Assembly: GCF_000499845.2 (NCBI RefSeq)
Contig: NC_023758.2
Coordinates: 36,306,608 to 36,370,607 of the forward strand
Length of the DNA: 64,000 nucleotides
Source: Phaseolus vulgaris
Taxonomy: Eukaryota > Streptophyta > Magnoliopsida > Fabales > Fabaceae
Reading direction: 5' to 3'
Shown piece by piece: positions 12,354 to 25,299 of this stretch (position 1 is the stretch's first letter; each line of letters begins with the position of its first letter). A program made the translations under genes and the position numbers. The notes under the pieces were generated by a model. The model was not told where the DNA came from. It saw only the letters and a list, made by a program, of their open reading frames with translations, and did not search any database.

Positions 12354-12856
12354 CATGATAATTTACGGTAAGCCTACTATCATTTATTATTTGTCTTACA
12401 TAAAATTAGTACCGAAGCAATTGCCATCTTTAAGTCATGTAACCATAATGGGTATTGAAATTTTAAATTTTGGTGAAAATTGGTTTTTGATAGAATCGAC
12501 GTTTGTCATCGTTGAGTTTCTGGAAGGATCGTATGGGAGAAAGTGACCTGTGCACGAGAGCTTTGATACCATATTTGAAAGCTAGAGTTCAGAGAAACAG
12601 AAGTGAAAAATCGTTGGACCATGGTTTTTTGTGAAGGATGGTGGTGAAAGTTTTGGTAAGTTGTAGCAGGTTAGCATAATGTGAAGGGAAAGGTTGACTA
12701 AATAAAGAAACATCCAATATGTAGTAGCTAGTTAAACAGCCGTTTATGGTTCCTTACAAATTTTAAAGACATTTCCTTCAGTTATAGAAATTTAAAATAA
12801 TTTACAGGACACAGGCAAAAATTCATGAAACGCCGGAGCATCGTGGAGCACGTAAG
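12354..12856. other. HDH 3' UTR and convergent spacer
   Basis: About 500 bases between the stop codons of two convergent genes. No coding potential was found beyond a short chance frame. It probably holds the 3' UTRs of both. Confidence 0.5.
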
Positions 12857-15800
12857 CTAGAACATTATAACTATGCATGAAATATCATCATAGCTTCCTA
12901 GAGATTTAGCTTCTTTAACTAACTTCTTAGATGCTTTCTGCGCACCATCCACATTCTTGATACAGTCACAAGCCTCTTGATTTGTCATCACCTGCGATAG
13001 ATACAGGGGCCAGTGATGTTTCTAAAGATCAAGGTTCTTACATGTCATTTCATTATTGAATGTAATTACATGGTTTAATGTATTTGTATTTTTACTATGA
13101 ATAAAGAAAATAAATTTCTTCACGTATAAGAAAATCTAAAAGTACATATGACATGGTTCTCGTGTGTGATAAGTGAAGAAAAACGAACTATTTGAACCAA
13201 AGAAGCCAGGGGTAGTTTCCAACTGTTCAGGCCACGTTTCTGGATCTAAGAACATAGTCGAAAAATATGCAAATTCTAGAATTTGGTTTGACATAAACGA
13301 GCACATACAAAATTGTATGTTTCGGTGTAATATAGGTTAACTTTTGACCATAAAAAATATGCAAATGAACTTAGCAAGACATGGTATGTATTTCATTTAA
13401 CCATACTTCCAAGTTCTCCTTGTCCCGAAACTATTTTTTTGGCCATTTGCTTAGTAAGCTCACTCAGTTATTCTACACTCAGTTAGCAATTGATTGGAAA
13501 TATGAAATTATTCTTCTTTTCAATATTTGAAATCATTCCTCTTTTCAATATTTCTTATCCTTTATATTTTGGCTTTGCATATACGGTATATTTCTTTGAA
13601 GTTTAAAATTTGTAAAGCCAAAGTGCTCATCTGTAATTATAAGATGCATGCAATATTCTTGTACCTTCCATAGACCATCACTTGCCAAAATAATGAATTC
13701 AGTGTCTTCATCAATCTTCTGAATGCTCATATCTGGTTCTGCCGTAATGTGCTCCTTTAGTTTTCCATCTCCAAATGCCCGTGTCATTGCTAATTGGCCA
13801 TCCACTCTTGGAACATTCCCTGATTAAGTCATATTTTTGGAAATTCAGATAATGTTCAGTACTGGACTTGGCAGGAGCAACATAAGTTCACTAATGGAAA
13901 TATAAATAAAATTAAATGAAAAGAAAGGCCATAAAACTAGGTGGGTGAAACAAATTATAGGATATCTATATTATAACCCAAAGAACATAAAGTCGTTGGT
14001 GAAGCAGCAAAACTAGGAAAAAAAGGGTCGCAGTCACAATTTTGAGACACGAAAGTAAGTTCAGGGTGAGGGAGGGTGAGGGAAGGCTTGCCCATTTGGA
14101 GGACAGGGTAACCGTTAACAAAGATTTTCAAATGAGATTACATTAACATTACATGGAACCTATCAAATGTCAGATTGCTGAATTAGAACAAGTTGTGCAG
14201 TTGACATAAGATGTTGAGTCTCACGCATGCATGCATGTTTAGTGTACATGATCCTACTCGTTATAGTAATGACATTACATGATTGGATATTGCAAAATTT
14301 TGCAGTAGAGCAATCTTGTACGATAATTAATGAACTGTAGTTTGGTAGTAGGTACCGCAGTGCATACGAATAGATGCAGTATAGAAATACGGCAAACATT
14401 TCAGGCATACAATTGCGGGTTATCAAGCATTAGTAGTATAATTATTCTCTTACATCTATGCACTGACAGTGCAAGAAAGGGCCTAGAAGCCTCAATTTCA
14501 CAAACGTCAAGAATTAACATTATACACGAGCTTCTGGTAGAGATAGATTTTACCCTTTAGAAGAAGGTATCATCGTTATACAGGTAATACTGTTTTCATA
14601 TACAAGATAGAAAAAATGTTTTATGTTGGCACACTATCATAAAAAAATGATTTATATGTCAGATTAAATTTTAAAATTTAAATATCAGTTATCAAGTTCC
14701 AAACTAGAAAGTTTCCAAAATTAAACTTCTAATATTGTAATTTTTGCTCTGTAGTAGTTTTTGGCTATTAGAAAACTAACTTATTTTCTTGGATATGCAA
14801 GAAAGTTGAAGTCTTAAGTCTATTAAATATTGATAAATTAATTTCATCATTACCGGGTCTCTTAGACACAAAACCCCCTCTGCTCTCAACAAGATCTTTT
14901 TCCTTCTCTGGATCATGATCCACAGTAAGTGGCTTTGCTCGACCATTTTTGCATGATATTGCCCGAGAATCACCAACGTTGGTGACCAGTAGCTTTACTC
15001 CATTGACTAGTATTGCTGCAACTGCAGTTGATCCTCCACGTGAATCAGCTACGTTTTCTAAAATCTCATCATCTGTTGCTTTGCATGCTTTCTTAATAGC
15101 TTGCACTGGATTTTCCCAGAAACCAGGCTTTTGATGCATGATTAAGAAAACAAATATTAGTGAGAATAATAATGGTGTGGACTGAAATATAACAGTTACT
15201 AAAGGTTACCTCACTCAGTATATTTTCGAATAGATGGCTTCGCAAGTATTTTGCAACTTCATGACCGGAGTGACCATCAAATATTGCATACAATCCTAAG
15301 TCATAGCCATCGAGATTCCTGTGTTGAGCAAAAATATAGTCTTCCATTCCATGCTTCATCTGTCCTTGTATTAAGTGATATCCATGGATGAAATGTCGAG
15401 TTGAAGGGTTATTCTTTTCATTTGCGTATTTTGTGACCAGACTCTTGTGAGGTTGCTCCTGTGTTTAACAAAATTACTTTGTTAGCTTCAAGCTTTCCTT
15501 TGTTAGATTGTGATGAAAAAAATCCATGTCTTTTACTAATGATCATTTGATTTTGGTGAGAGCATGCATGGGAATGAAGTTTGTAGAGAACGAGAAGCTA
15601 AAATAACCAGAAGTCTGAAGATGGAAAAAGCTATTTCTCATAATCCGTTGACTGATAACAATCAAGTAGATACCTAACCTATTTTAATGATTGTACTTGA
15701 AAGCAATTGTAAAATCCCCACAAGAGCTTTAAACGATTATATAAGCACAAAACATAAATATCTTGAAACGATTACGTAAGCACAAAACTTCAACAGCTTG

Positions 15801-16829
15801 CTTATGTAACAAGAAGCTGGAATAAATCACCATAGGCTAACATTCATGTTCTTAAGAGAGATTGCCAGAAAAATGTACGTAAGCGAAGTTGAACGAATAA
15901 ATATCATAACAGGATTTCATCGGATAGAGACAGGATACCTCTGTAGCAGTTGGACCTTTATTTCCTGGTAAGTACTCTGCTTTGTCTTGATAGTCATCCA
16001 CTGCATCATCTACTCCTCCTGCTTTTTCTTCGATCATGTATTTACCAATAACATTGTTATCTTCATCTTCATTATAGTCTTCTTCTCTAGTAATGTTACC
16101 CTCTGGCTGCTGTTAAATGCAAAATAAAAATTTGCTGGCAAACATAATGAAGAAGGTGCACCACCAACTAAATTAATCAATCTCAATACTTAGGTTGTGA
16201 GGATAGTCCTAATAATTTATCTTAAAGAGAAACTTAGTTGAAACCAACCAAATAAGTAATTGACAGCTAGAAGATAGATACAGGTGACAAAATATGGGAT
16301 GATGTTCTGAAAATGCAGTAGAAGCTTTTGAAAGAATATATCTGATGATGGGACAAGACAATTTATTTCTTTGACTGTAAGTTGAACAAAGTAACATGAA
16401 TGCCATATTCTGACTCCAATCATACGAAGAAGTGAAAGAGCCCCTGCGACTCCATTGTTGTAGTTACATACCATGCAACATTAGCACTATCCTCCTCCAC
16501 TGTACACGCATAACTACTCCAACATCATGCTTTCATTATGTCACAATTAGCATAAATGAGCTGTGATTGAAATTTAATATTTATTAAGATGGCGCAAGTG
16601 TGTCTATAACATACTTAATATTTGTTAATGAGATGCATTTAAGTCACATTAAATGTATTTGAGTTATACTTGAATTGAAATTGAGTACATATTAGTTTGA
16701 TGTATTAATTGTGTTGAATATTTGTGGATATGATGTATTAAGTTTGAAGAAAATCCATAGTTGAAGATAAATAAAAGAAAGTACTAATAGTTATGGAAGG
16801 ATGGAATAGACATTATTTGGTATACTGGT

Positions 16830-16908
<79 letters not shown>

Positions 16909-17578
16909 CAATGAATAGAACAAGAATGAAAGAGGAAAACCTTTCTTTCAAAAGAGTCCACGGAACTTCCTCTTCTTGATATCCTCTTCAATATAAAAGG
17001 AATTATATCAGAACATCGTGCTAACTGTGTCCTAAAATTCAGGTGAGTTTTAAAATCCTGAGAGTCCTTGCAGTAAAGAACTATAAGGAGAAGGGGGTTG
17101 AAATGATATATGTAGACACTGAAAATGATTAAAAATAATACGTATAATTGATAACTAAAAAATGTATTATGACTATAAAGACTAAGTATTTAAACTTTAA
17201 TACTTTTTTTGCTTCAAACTCATCTATCCATAAAAGTTGCTTGCCATACCTTGAATGCTGAAGGATGTCCATCACTAATGGAGGGTGACTTTCTTTTATG
17301 CAAGTTAGATTTCTTCTGCTCAAGACAAAACAAAAATACATATCAAGCCATGATAAGTACCTGTGATGTTAGTATATACACATGCATACGTTCTCCTTTA
17401 CCAGTACAATGATAATTACGAACATAGGTGGGGTATTACATACATATTAAGTCACCTCTTGCATGAAATGAGCTTCCATACGTACCTTGATCATATTTGT
17501 TTGGTGCATGACTTTGTCTTGGCTGAGTTCAGATTGAGAAGTTGAGGAATTGTTGAGACTGAGAAAGAAGAGAAGCAT
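12857..17578 (-). CDS. PP2C-family Ser/Thr protein phosphatase, 8 exons
   Basis: A metal-dependent PP2C phosphatase. In transcript order the exons are 17578-17486, 17315-17250, 17024-16941, 16109-15939, 15458-15210, 15127-14854, 13819-13665 and 12991-12857, together 408 aa. All junctions are GT-AG and in phase. The catalytic domain starts in exon 5 with HGYHLIQGQMKHGMEDYIFA and continues with LGLYAIFDGHSGHEVAKYL (metal-binding DGHxG). Exon 6 has GGSTAVAAIL, NVGDSRA and ESRGGFVS. Exon 7 has VDGQLAMTRAFGD and IILASDGLWK. Exon 8 ends in DDISCIVIMF. The metal-binding Asp residues all look present. The first four exons encode about 140 residues of basic then acidic sequence that I do not recognise; their splicing is less certain, with a GTTTTC donor after exon 3. 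A second ATG at 17509 would shorten the protein by 23 aa. Target and regulation are unknown. Confidence 0.85.
16833..16906. repeat. (AT)37 microsatellite in a PP2C intron
   Basis: An uninterrupted 74-bp AT dinucleotide run lies in the intron between PP2C exons 3 and 4, 34 bases beyond the exon 3 donor. Runs this long are usually length-variable between individuals. Confidence 0.97.
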
Positions 17579-19823
17579 GGTAAAGAATAGATGATACTGG
17601 TATGTATATGTTTATGAAACAGCATGTGCAGGTAAGTGTCCTTGGTGGGAAAGGAAGGACACGTGGTTAAAGAATGCATGGGGTGGTGTCATTCACCGCT
17701 AATTGTCTTTGCTTTTGCATACTTCACAATAAACTAATCCATTTCATGCTACCTCCTACTTCTCCACAAAAAACCACATTCACTACTCTATCGCCAATAC
17801 ATTTATCAGTCAGCAACGTTATCATTTTACGTTTCCAGAAATTATATCCTTCTGAATATCAGAACTTTCCTTCAGATAGATATTATAACTCAAAATGTGT
17901 TTTACAACCTTATAACAATGTTTTTCTTCACTATATATTAACCTCTTATAATATAGAAAACACATGATAATACAGCAGATAATAATTTTTGAAAGCATGT
18001 AAAAAACACATAAGAATCTAACAGTTTCACGTTCACCTTTTAAAAAAATATTCTTTTAATCTGTCAACAGCGATACATGATTTTATTTTGCTTTTAGTTT
18101 GGATAAATTTTCATATTTGGTTTTTTCTTTCTCACTAATGCATTTATTTATTTATTTTGATCTTTCATTAAATTTTATTTTTATTTTCATTGTTACCATT
18201 TATTGATATCTTTAAAATAATGGATTGTTCGTTAAGTAAACATGTCAACACCTAAATAGAATAAAGGTGTATTCTTTTAAAATTATTGTACTTTAAAAAA
18301 AATAATCATCATAAAAGTAAAATTGTTTTTCTTTAATTAAAATTTACATTTTTTATTTAACCATTTTCTATTTAGAGATTAAACTCAAAGAACACATCCA
18401 TCTACATCTTATTACATCTATAGAATTATAAATAATTAGAATATGACTTTTAATATAACCTTTATTTATTTAATTGGAGAATTTTAGTAGTTAATTTAGA
18501 AATAGACCAGGGACATAATCAAATGATTTTAAATGTACAACTTTTTCAAGCCAAAAATTAAAAGTTGATTTTAGACATATTATTTATGAGTAGTTTTTTT
18601 TTTAAGAAACATAATTCTACCTAACATTAAAAGACTGAGATTTTAAAACTTACAAGTTAAAGATATTATAGCACTTTTCGTTAATTTAGAAATGCACAAT
18701 AAGATAGCTGATAATAATTTTTGAAAGCATTTAAAAAACATAAGACTGTAACATTTTCATGTTCACATCCCGAAACAAAATACTTTTAATATGTAAAATA
18801 AATAATCCAAGAGTTGTTTTTGTTTTGAAAACTTGTAATAACACGAGAATGTAAGATTTCTGTATTTATATATTTGGCTTAAATAATTTTTATCTATCGT
18901 AAATTTACGAAATTTGTGTATAGTCACAAATAAATTTTATTATCATTCTTTTTTTTTTATCGGCATTTTATTATCATTCTAATTCTCCTTAAAGTTTTTA
19001 CTGTTTATTAAAACTATCATTAGTCATATTTCATGAAAGAACATATTATAAATAATTATCGTTTGTTAAAGGAAAAAAAATTATTATAAAGACAATATTA
19101 TTGGTGACCTTTTATGAAGAATATTTGGGTAAAATATATTATTGTTTCTTGTTATTATTAGGATAAAACGAAAGGTTAAAATGTTTTTGAAACAAATCCC
19201 AGTGTAATGAAAAGGTTTTCCCATTAACAGCGTTGAAGAAAAAACAATAGAAGGTTTTCTCTTCTCTTCCGCTTCGCGCTGAACAAAACGTGCTGCTTCA
19301 CTTCTGCAACTTTAGGTCTCCGACCAATTGGTACTCTCTCCCTTCTCTTTCCCCTTTTCAATTGCGTTTCTTGTTCTTTCCTTATTTACTCAATGCGCGT
19401 GCCTTCCTTGATTATAATTGCCACCAATTCAAGTTTTTGTTTTCGTTTTCTTTTGAATAATCTTAAATTTCAATGAAGTATTTTTTAATTATAATATTGT
19501 TGAGTTCTTTGTCTTTGATAGGTCTGTGCCATTTCAATAGTAATTTATAATTTGTTTTGCCTGAAGTAGAATATTTTTGAACATGATTACTTGAGAAACA
19601 ATGAAAGAAAATGCCCTATGAAAAAAGTTTACTTTTGTGTGAGCTGTGTTTTTTTTTTCAGATTTATACAATATAAATAAAATGAGAATGTACCTGGATA
19701 AATTTCGTAGTATTATTTTGTGCAGCTGTGGTACAGGTATAAAATGGTTGATTAGTAGGATGTTATGAAACACTCCACTGAGTTGATCCAACCGTAAAAG
19801 TGGATGATATTATTGATTTGAAG
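17579..19823. other. AT-rich spacer and PIG-L 5' region, with a 90-bp direct repeat
   Basis: No convincing coding frame. Direct repeat copies lie at about 17970-18060 and 18700-18790; both contain ATAATAATTTTTGAAAGCAT, ACATAAGA and GTTCAC. From about 19195 the text changes to TTCTCTTCTCTTCCGCTTCGC, which looks like a 5' UTR exon of the following gene. It seems to be spliced after CGACCAATTG at about 19330 (GTACTC donor) to a point upstream of 19824. This UTR intron is an inference. Confidence 0.5.
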
Positions 19824-22800
19824 ATGGCCTTCATTCTCATCACTGCTTCTCTCTTCTTTCTATTTCTATGGATCATTTCTCTTTGCAAAGTTCTCATTCT
19901 CCCTCGGATCCCTTTCGCCAAACATTTCACGCACAACGGTAATGCATCTTTTTTCCATTTCTCCTCAATTTTTCTTTTCTTCCTCTAAATCTCTCATCTT
20001 TTCTTTCAGGCAGATCATTTCGGAAGAGAAACGTCTTGCTGGTTACTGCTCATCCGGACGATGAATCCATTTAAGTTCTAAACCCCCATTCTCATATTTC
20101 TAATGCTAGTTCCTTCGACTCTTGAAACATATATTTCTATGGCTTTGGAAGTTTGAGCTATATATTTCCTGTATTATGATTTAGCACCATCTTGAAATTT
20201 TATTTCATTTCTGCAGGTTCTTTACTCCAACTATAAATTTTCTGACTTCAAAGGGACATAACATTCAAATACTATGCTTATCTACTGGTAAATAGCTTTC
20301 CATAATCTGTTTTTGTCTCGTAAATTATGGCAGTTTTGGTATATATATGTGTGTTTATTTGGATCTTTCTGTCACTTTAGAATCATTTTTTTTAATTTCA
20401 TTTATAGTTTTCCTTCTCCCCATTCTGTAGTTGAATTTTCTTAAGGTGACATCTTTCTAAATTGAGAAAGTTTACTGTCTTGATAAAGAATTTGTTTTCT
20501 TTAGCTATTTTCAGTATATAGAGCATTACTTTATTAATGAATGATATTGCCACTTCAATATTATTTCTCAGATCATATGTAAAAAAGTTCAATATTTATT
20601 TCTCATATCAGATGATAATAGACTTAAATCTTATAATCAAACTAATGAATTCCTGTAGCAGTATCAATCTTGCTTTAGCTTAAGCCGCCCAACACAGATT
20701 ATTTCTTGTTATCAGTTTTCACTTTTTACATTTGATACAAATTTTCTTTTTTATAATTCTATTCAAAGGGCTTCAACACATCCTTATCCTATATATATAA
20801 AAGAAAGAAAGAAGTATGGGCAGGGAAAGAATGGACCTAACTGAGTAGAGGGATCGCTTGTGGATTGGGGGGAAGGATGTAGCAGATTGTATCAATTGTG
20901 GTGTGATAGAGGTCAGGTAAGTCAAGTTACAATTGAATTGTGGCATTTGGATTGGGACACTCTTAAGTAGTATGAGTTGTACATATGACTATTAGTTAGT
21001 TTTTTGACTAGTGATAAATAAGCACTTAATCGAACAAAGGAGATGAAGGAAGATTCTCTGAATGGGACAGTAAGAGGGAATGATTGCGAAGCTAGTAAGG
21101 AGGAGGACCTGAAAGTTTGCTGGGAGTTCTTTATGAGGAGGCTGGTATTGATATTTGAAGGAAATTATGAGGATTGGCTTTGGGGAGTTCCCTGGTGCAT
21201 GGGACCCCATTATTATTTTGTTTCTATTTTCGTGTTCATCCTGTGTTTCCTTTTTCTTGAAAATTTGAGGATTACCTTTAGTGCCATACAAGCAATTGTC
21301 CATTTTCCATTGTTACTGTATACATATCTCTGTCCTTAACGGTCTCTAATTAATAGAAGATTTACTTTTGCATTTTACAGATTTAGGACAAGAAATCTAT
21401 CTATATTAGACGGTTAGATATGAGAATTTCAACGACAAAAAATTAAAGCTTCAAGTCTAGCCTCAAAGAAAGCTTTAAAGTTTATTTTTCAATCCATTGG
21501 ATAGTTTTTCATTTTTCTTATTTTTCTGTAGGTGGTGCAGAAGGCAAAGGAAATATCAGAAAACGAGAGCTTTTTCAGGCTTGTGTAACCCTCAAGGTGA
21601 TTTACATAATTATATAAAATAGTTGTGGTTTCAAATTTAAAATCATAACTTTTCTATACTTACAAATTAAATATTGTACGACCTTGGAAATTGTACCCAG
21701 GTTCCAATGCAGCAAGTGAAGATTGTCGACCATCCTGATCTGCAGGTTTTGATCCAATAGGTTTATGGATATAATATTTACTATTGCTTCTGAAGCTTAT
21801 TGTTAGTTCCTTATATTGTTGTTTAACGTGTTGTCATACTTAGGACGGTTTTGGTAAAGTTTGGAACCGTAGCTTATTGGCAAAGATTATTGAGGAAGAA
21901 ATAACCAATTGTTCAATTGATATGGTAAGACTGTTCTGCCTGCCTTAAGCATCTTTTGACAGACTAGTACTTCTTGTGCAAATTATCTCTCTTAATGATT
22001 CTTCTACTTATCCCTTTCCCCAGATTATTACCTTTGACTTCTATGGTGTCTCCGGCCATTGTAATCATCGTGATGTGCATTATGGAGTATGGTAAGTTGA
22101 GCATTAGTATTGATCAATATCGAATAACTATAACTGGAAAATATGGCGATATAGTAGCATGATTGGATGGCCTTTTATTTCAAGGGAAATAGTGGGTTTT
22201 TTAAATGCTCTCTCAAAAACCTGACAGAAAAAGTGATTATTTATTCAAAATAAGTTGAACCAAGTTGCACTAACATTTGTACATTTTGAGATTTATTTAA
22301 AACAATATAATTTTAAAATTGAAATAACAATAAATGAGTCATGACGGCTCACACTGTGTACTCTAAGTTCATTGCCCCCACCCTTTACTGTTCTAACAAT
22401 ACCCATTTTCAGTTGTGGTGTTATTTTGTGCTTGATACTGTTAGGAGCAGATTAGTTTGTTTCCATAAGAACTCCATATTCTATAAACCTGAACAACTTC
22501 TCTAATACCTGTCACTATTTTTTTTTAAATGCTAAAATTTTGTTTATAAGTTCCTGCTAGTTGCTATGCAGTGGTTTTTAGATTATTAAACTTATTAATA
22601 TATGTTGATATTTGATCATCCATACTTCTTATTTATAGAGATTATTTAAATTGTGCTAGTAATTTTTTTGTTTATCATTATGTCTATGGTCCCGAGTCCA
22701 GATAAAGTTGGAGGATTGTGTCGGGCTTCGACAATTCCTGCAAATTTGTCAATATCTCAAACATGGGTCACTTACAACAGACTGTGTACATGAGAATTTG

Positions 22801-23684
22801 GTTTTTAATTGAGCCCAATGGTGTCATTGTTCCTATAGTCTAATCACGTGGGTGAACGCTTTTGCTGTTTTGGCTTTACTGTTTGTCAGAATTTATCTTA
22901 ACTTGTCTTCGTGAATGTGATATTTTGTACAGTATCCAAGAAAACTAAAGGTTATGTATGGGAGTTAAGTGGATGAGGACATCTTCCATGATTTTATCTA
23001 AGCAAACTAATTGCGTTATTTTCTCTCCCACTTGTGCTGTTGTCTAACATTGAAAATGTTTCCATTTTGTGACAGCAAGCTACTACATGATACTTTACAA
23101 AGAGATATTGAAGTTTGGGAGCTTGTATGTGTTTGTTTTCTTAGTTTTATTTTTTCGTCTTATTTGACCAATTTTTTTTATAACTCTCCCAAATTGCCTT
23201 ATTTTCCTGGGATGTCTTTATTGCTTATAGGTTAGCACCAATATTTTGCGCAAATATAGTGGTCCTGTTGATATTTGGTTGTCCATATTTTTGGCCATGC
23301 TGCACTCAAATGGAACAATGCATTGCTTAGTAAATGAAAATTCTCGTAGGAGCTTTAAAGCAATGGCTCAACACTCAAGTCAATGGGTGTGGTATGCATG
23401 CTTTACCATACTTTTATTATAAAAGCTACATATATTAAATACTGTTGCTTGAAATTTGCAAATGTTTTTAGTTTGGATTTTCTTCTTTAATCTTTTCCCT
23501 CGTGTCAATATTACAATGCACCACACAGGACAACTATGTGATAGATATTTAGAAACTTCAACTGAAATTATCTCAAAGAGGCATTGCACAACAGCACATC
23601 TAAATTCATTTCTGCAGGTTCCGCAAGCTTTTTGTGGCCTTGTCCAGTTATACTTATATGAACACTCTTAGAAAGGTAAGGTAA
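19824..23684 (+). CDS. PIGL: GlcNAc-phosphatidylinositol de-N-acetylase (PIG-L/GPI12), with a defective intron-2 donor
   Basis: PIG-L removes acetate from GlcNAc-PI in the second step of GPI-anchor synthesis at the ER membrane. Ten exons fit: 19824-19938, 20010-20070, 20217-20287, 21532-21596, 21701-21745, 21844-21924, 22024-22091, 23076-23124, 23231-23391 and 23618-23684, giving 783 nt (260 aa). A hydrophobic N-terminal anchor (residues about 2-25) precedes the deacetylase domain. The metal-binding AHPDDE motif is in exon 2, ITFDFYGVSGHCNHRDVH in exon 7 and SFKAMAQHSSQWVWFRKLF near the end. Protein homology and phase demand that exon 2 end at 20070, but the next bases are TTAAGT, not GTAAGT. 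So the intron-2 donor is changed at +1. Unless this is a sequence error, normal mRNA may not be made. All other sites are canonical. Confidence 0.9.
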
Positions 23685-24194
23685 TGTTGGACTGCTGAAG
23701 GAGTTGTGGTGTTGCTTGTGACATCAGCTTTCATTTGTTGCAATTCTGGCCCTGCTCTGTATCTATCACTTTCATATTTTCATCTGGGTTCAAGCTTGGT
23801 ACATTGTGTGGAGTGTACCCTGCGGCTCAAGCAGCCTTTCACTTTCCAATGACATGATTGAATGAAATCACTGCTAATTTTCTTCACGTTATCCCATGAC
23901 ATTTTAGAATTTCTCAAGCATAGTACATATGTTCATTAACAATGGTCTGGTCTATAACTTTGTCAGATTTTGTTTACTATGTTTTCAATTTTGTTAGATA
24001 GAGTAGCAGAATATTCTTTACTGCCAATGTATTAGCAATATCCTTGAATCCTTCGTGACTTTTAGTTTTTCTTTCTATCAATCTTGAATTAACCACAAGC
24101 TACTACATATATTTGTCCTGAAATTATATTTGACCATCATCCTACTTCTAATCTTGTTTAATATAACATCTGAGAGCAATTGCACATGCTTGGG
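23685..24194. other. PIG-L 3' UTR and spacer
   Basis: No reading frame of note. It is presumably the 3' UTR followed by anonymous AT-rich spacer up to the start of a copia remnant. Confidence 0.45.
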
Positions 24195-24800
24195 CTTAAA
24201 TTGAAGATGTATTGTGAGCTTGTGTGGGTAAAATATTTCCTCTAAGAATTAAATTTTTGTGAGATTCAGAAAATGAGGATGTATTGTGATAATCAAGCAG
24301 CTTTTTACATTGTCTCTAATCTCTTGTGTTTCATGAGAGGACCAAACACATTAAGATTACTGTCATTTCATTCAAGAAAAGTTGTTATTTAAGGAAATTG
24401 ATACCGAGTTTGTCAAATCCAATGATCAACTTGCAGGTGTGTTCACAAAATTGTTGAGAGGGCCTGAGATTTAATTTATTTGTTTGAAGCTGATACATAC
24501 AAATTGTATACTTTAGCTGTTTTGGGTAGGCTAAGTAAGCTTTATTCAATAGCTGTTTTGAGTAGTACCAATCTGTATTCAAATGACAGGTTTAGAATAG
24601 ATAGGCTGAGTAAGTTTTGTTCAGAAGCCGTTTTGGGTAGTACCAATCTGTATCTAGGGTTACTTCTCTTTCACTCTTTCCTTTCATGTCATTGTATCAT
24701 AGATTTGTTGTATATAAATGTGAGCACCCAAGGGAGACCTTTTCAAGCTCTGTAAAACATTGATCTCTCTCTTTTTATTTTCTCAAACGTTTCTGATTTG
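24195..24800 (+). mobile_element. Copia retrotransposon tail (RNase H end plus LTR-like sequence)
   Basis: Broken frames at about 24200-24480 match the copia RNase H tail. KMRMYCDNQAAFYIVSN-like text is followed by RGPNTLRLLSFHSRK, the same region as in the intron-8 element ([15 protein letters not shown]). After about 24510 the sequence resembles an LTR: a TGTATATAAATGTGAGC stretch near 24708, then GAGCACCCAAGGGAGACC and TTGATCTCTCTC. The 5' part of the element is missing. Inside the LTR-like part is a 75-bp tandem duplication. Confidence 0.6.
24528..24653 (+). repeat. 75-bp tandem duplication
   Basis: Copies at 24528-24578 and 24603-24653 share AGGCT[A/G]AGTAAG...GTAGTACCAATCTGTAT, with a few differences and a period of 75 bp. 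It lies within the LTR-like copia tail. Confidence 0.75.
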
Positions 24801-25163
24801 GACACATCCCTAAGACCCCTTTATACACATGTCTTACACTCCTAATTAGGTTTTAATCAAAAAATGTTTTTTTTTGTTAGTTCGGAGATTTAAGATGACA
24901 TGTTTTATGCCTTAGACACTTGATTTGACGTGGAGTTGAACCTATTTTTGGTTATTTCATATACATAAAGTGCCACTGCAAACTTATACCAGTATCTTGG
25001 TACTTCTGAACGGCATCTCTGTATTAGAAGGCTGAGTCCATCCACAAGATATTGCAGAGTCTATTGAAAACACATGATTCAGAAGATTGCATTTGGTTTC
25101 TGCCATAAGCATTCCTATTTCAGTGGAACAATCTATTGTACCAGTGATTTTTCATATCTCTTT

Positions 25164-25260
25164 AATGCAAAGAAAAATCAAAGAAAAACGGCATCTCATA
25201 TAATGCAAAGAAAATCAAAGAAAAAGACATCTTATATAATGCAAAAAAAATCAGAGAAAG
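25164..25260 (+). repeat. Short tandem repeat of 36-38 bp, about 2.6 copies
   Basis: Units start at 25164, 25202 and 25238 with AATGCAAAGAAAA(A)TCAAAGAAAAA. The first two continue with GCATCTCATAT or ACATCTTATAT. The third is cut short and diverged. Confidence 0.75.
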
Positions 25261-25299
25261 TTGAAGAAACTTATGGAATACATAACAAAATGTCAAATT

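Noticed and set aside
13900..14850. Possible extra exons in the long PP2C intron
   Set aside because: The catalytic protein is continuous across the junction 14854/13819, so no exon is needed.
16791..16991. Frame with a long Tyr-Ile repeat
   Set aside because: It is the AT microsatellite read as protein; only its first part (SRRGSSVDSFERK) is kept, as a likely PP2C exon.
21043..21339. 98-aa frame in PIG-L intron 3
   Set aside because: It looks a little like a retroelement fragment (KVCWEFFMRRLVLIFEGNYE), but no family could be named and the intron explains it.
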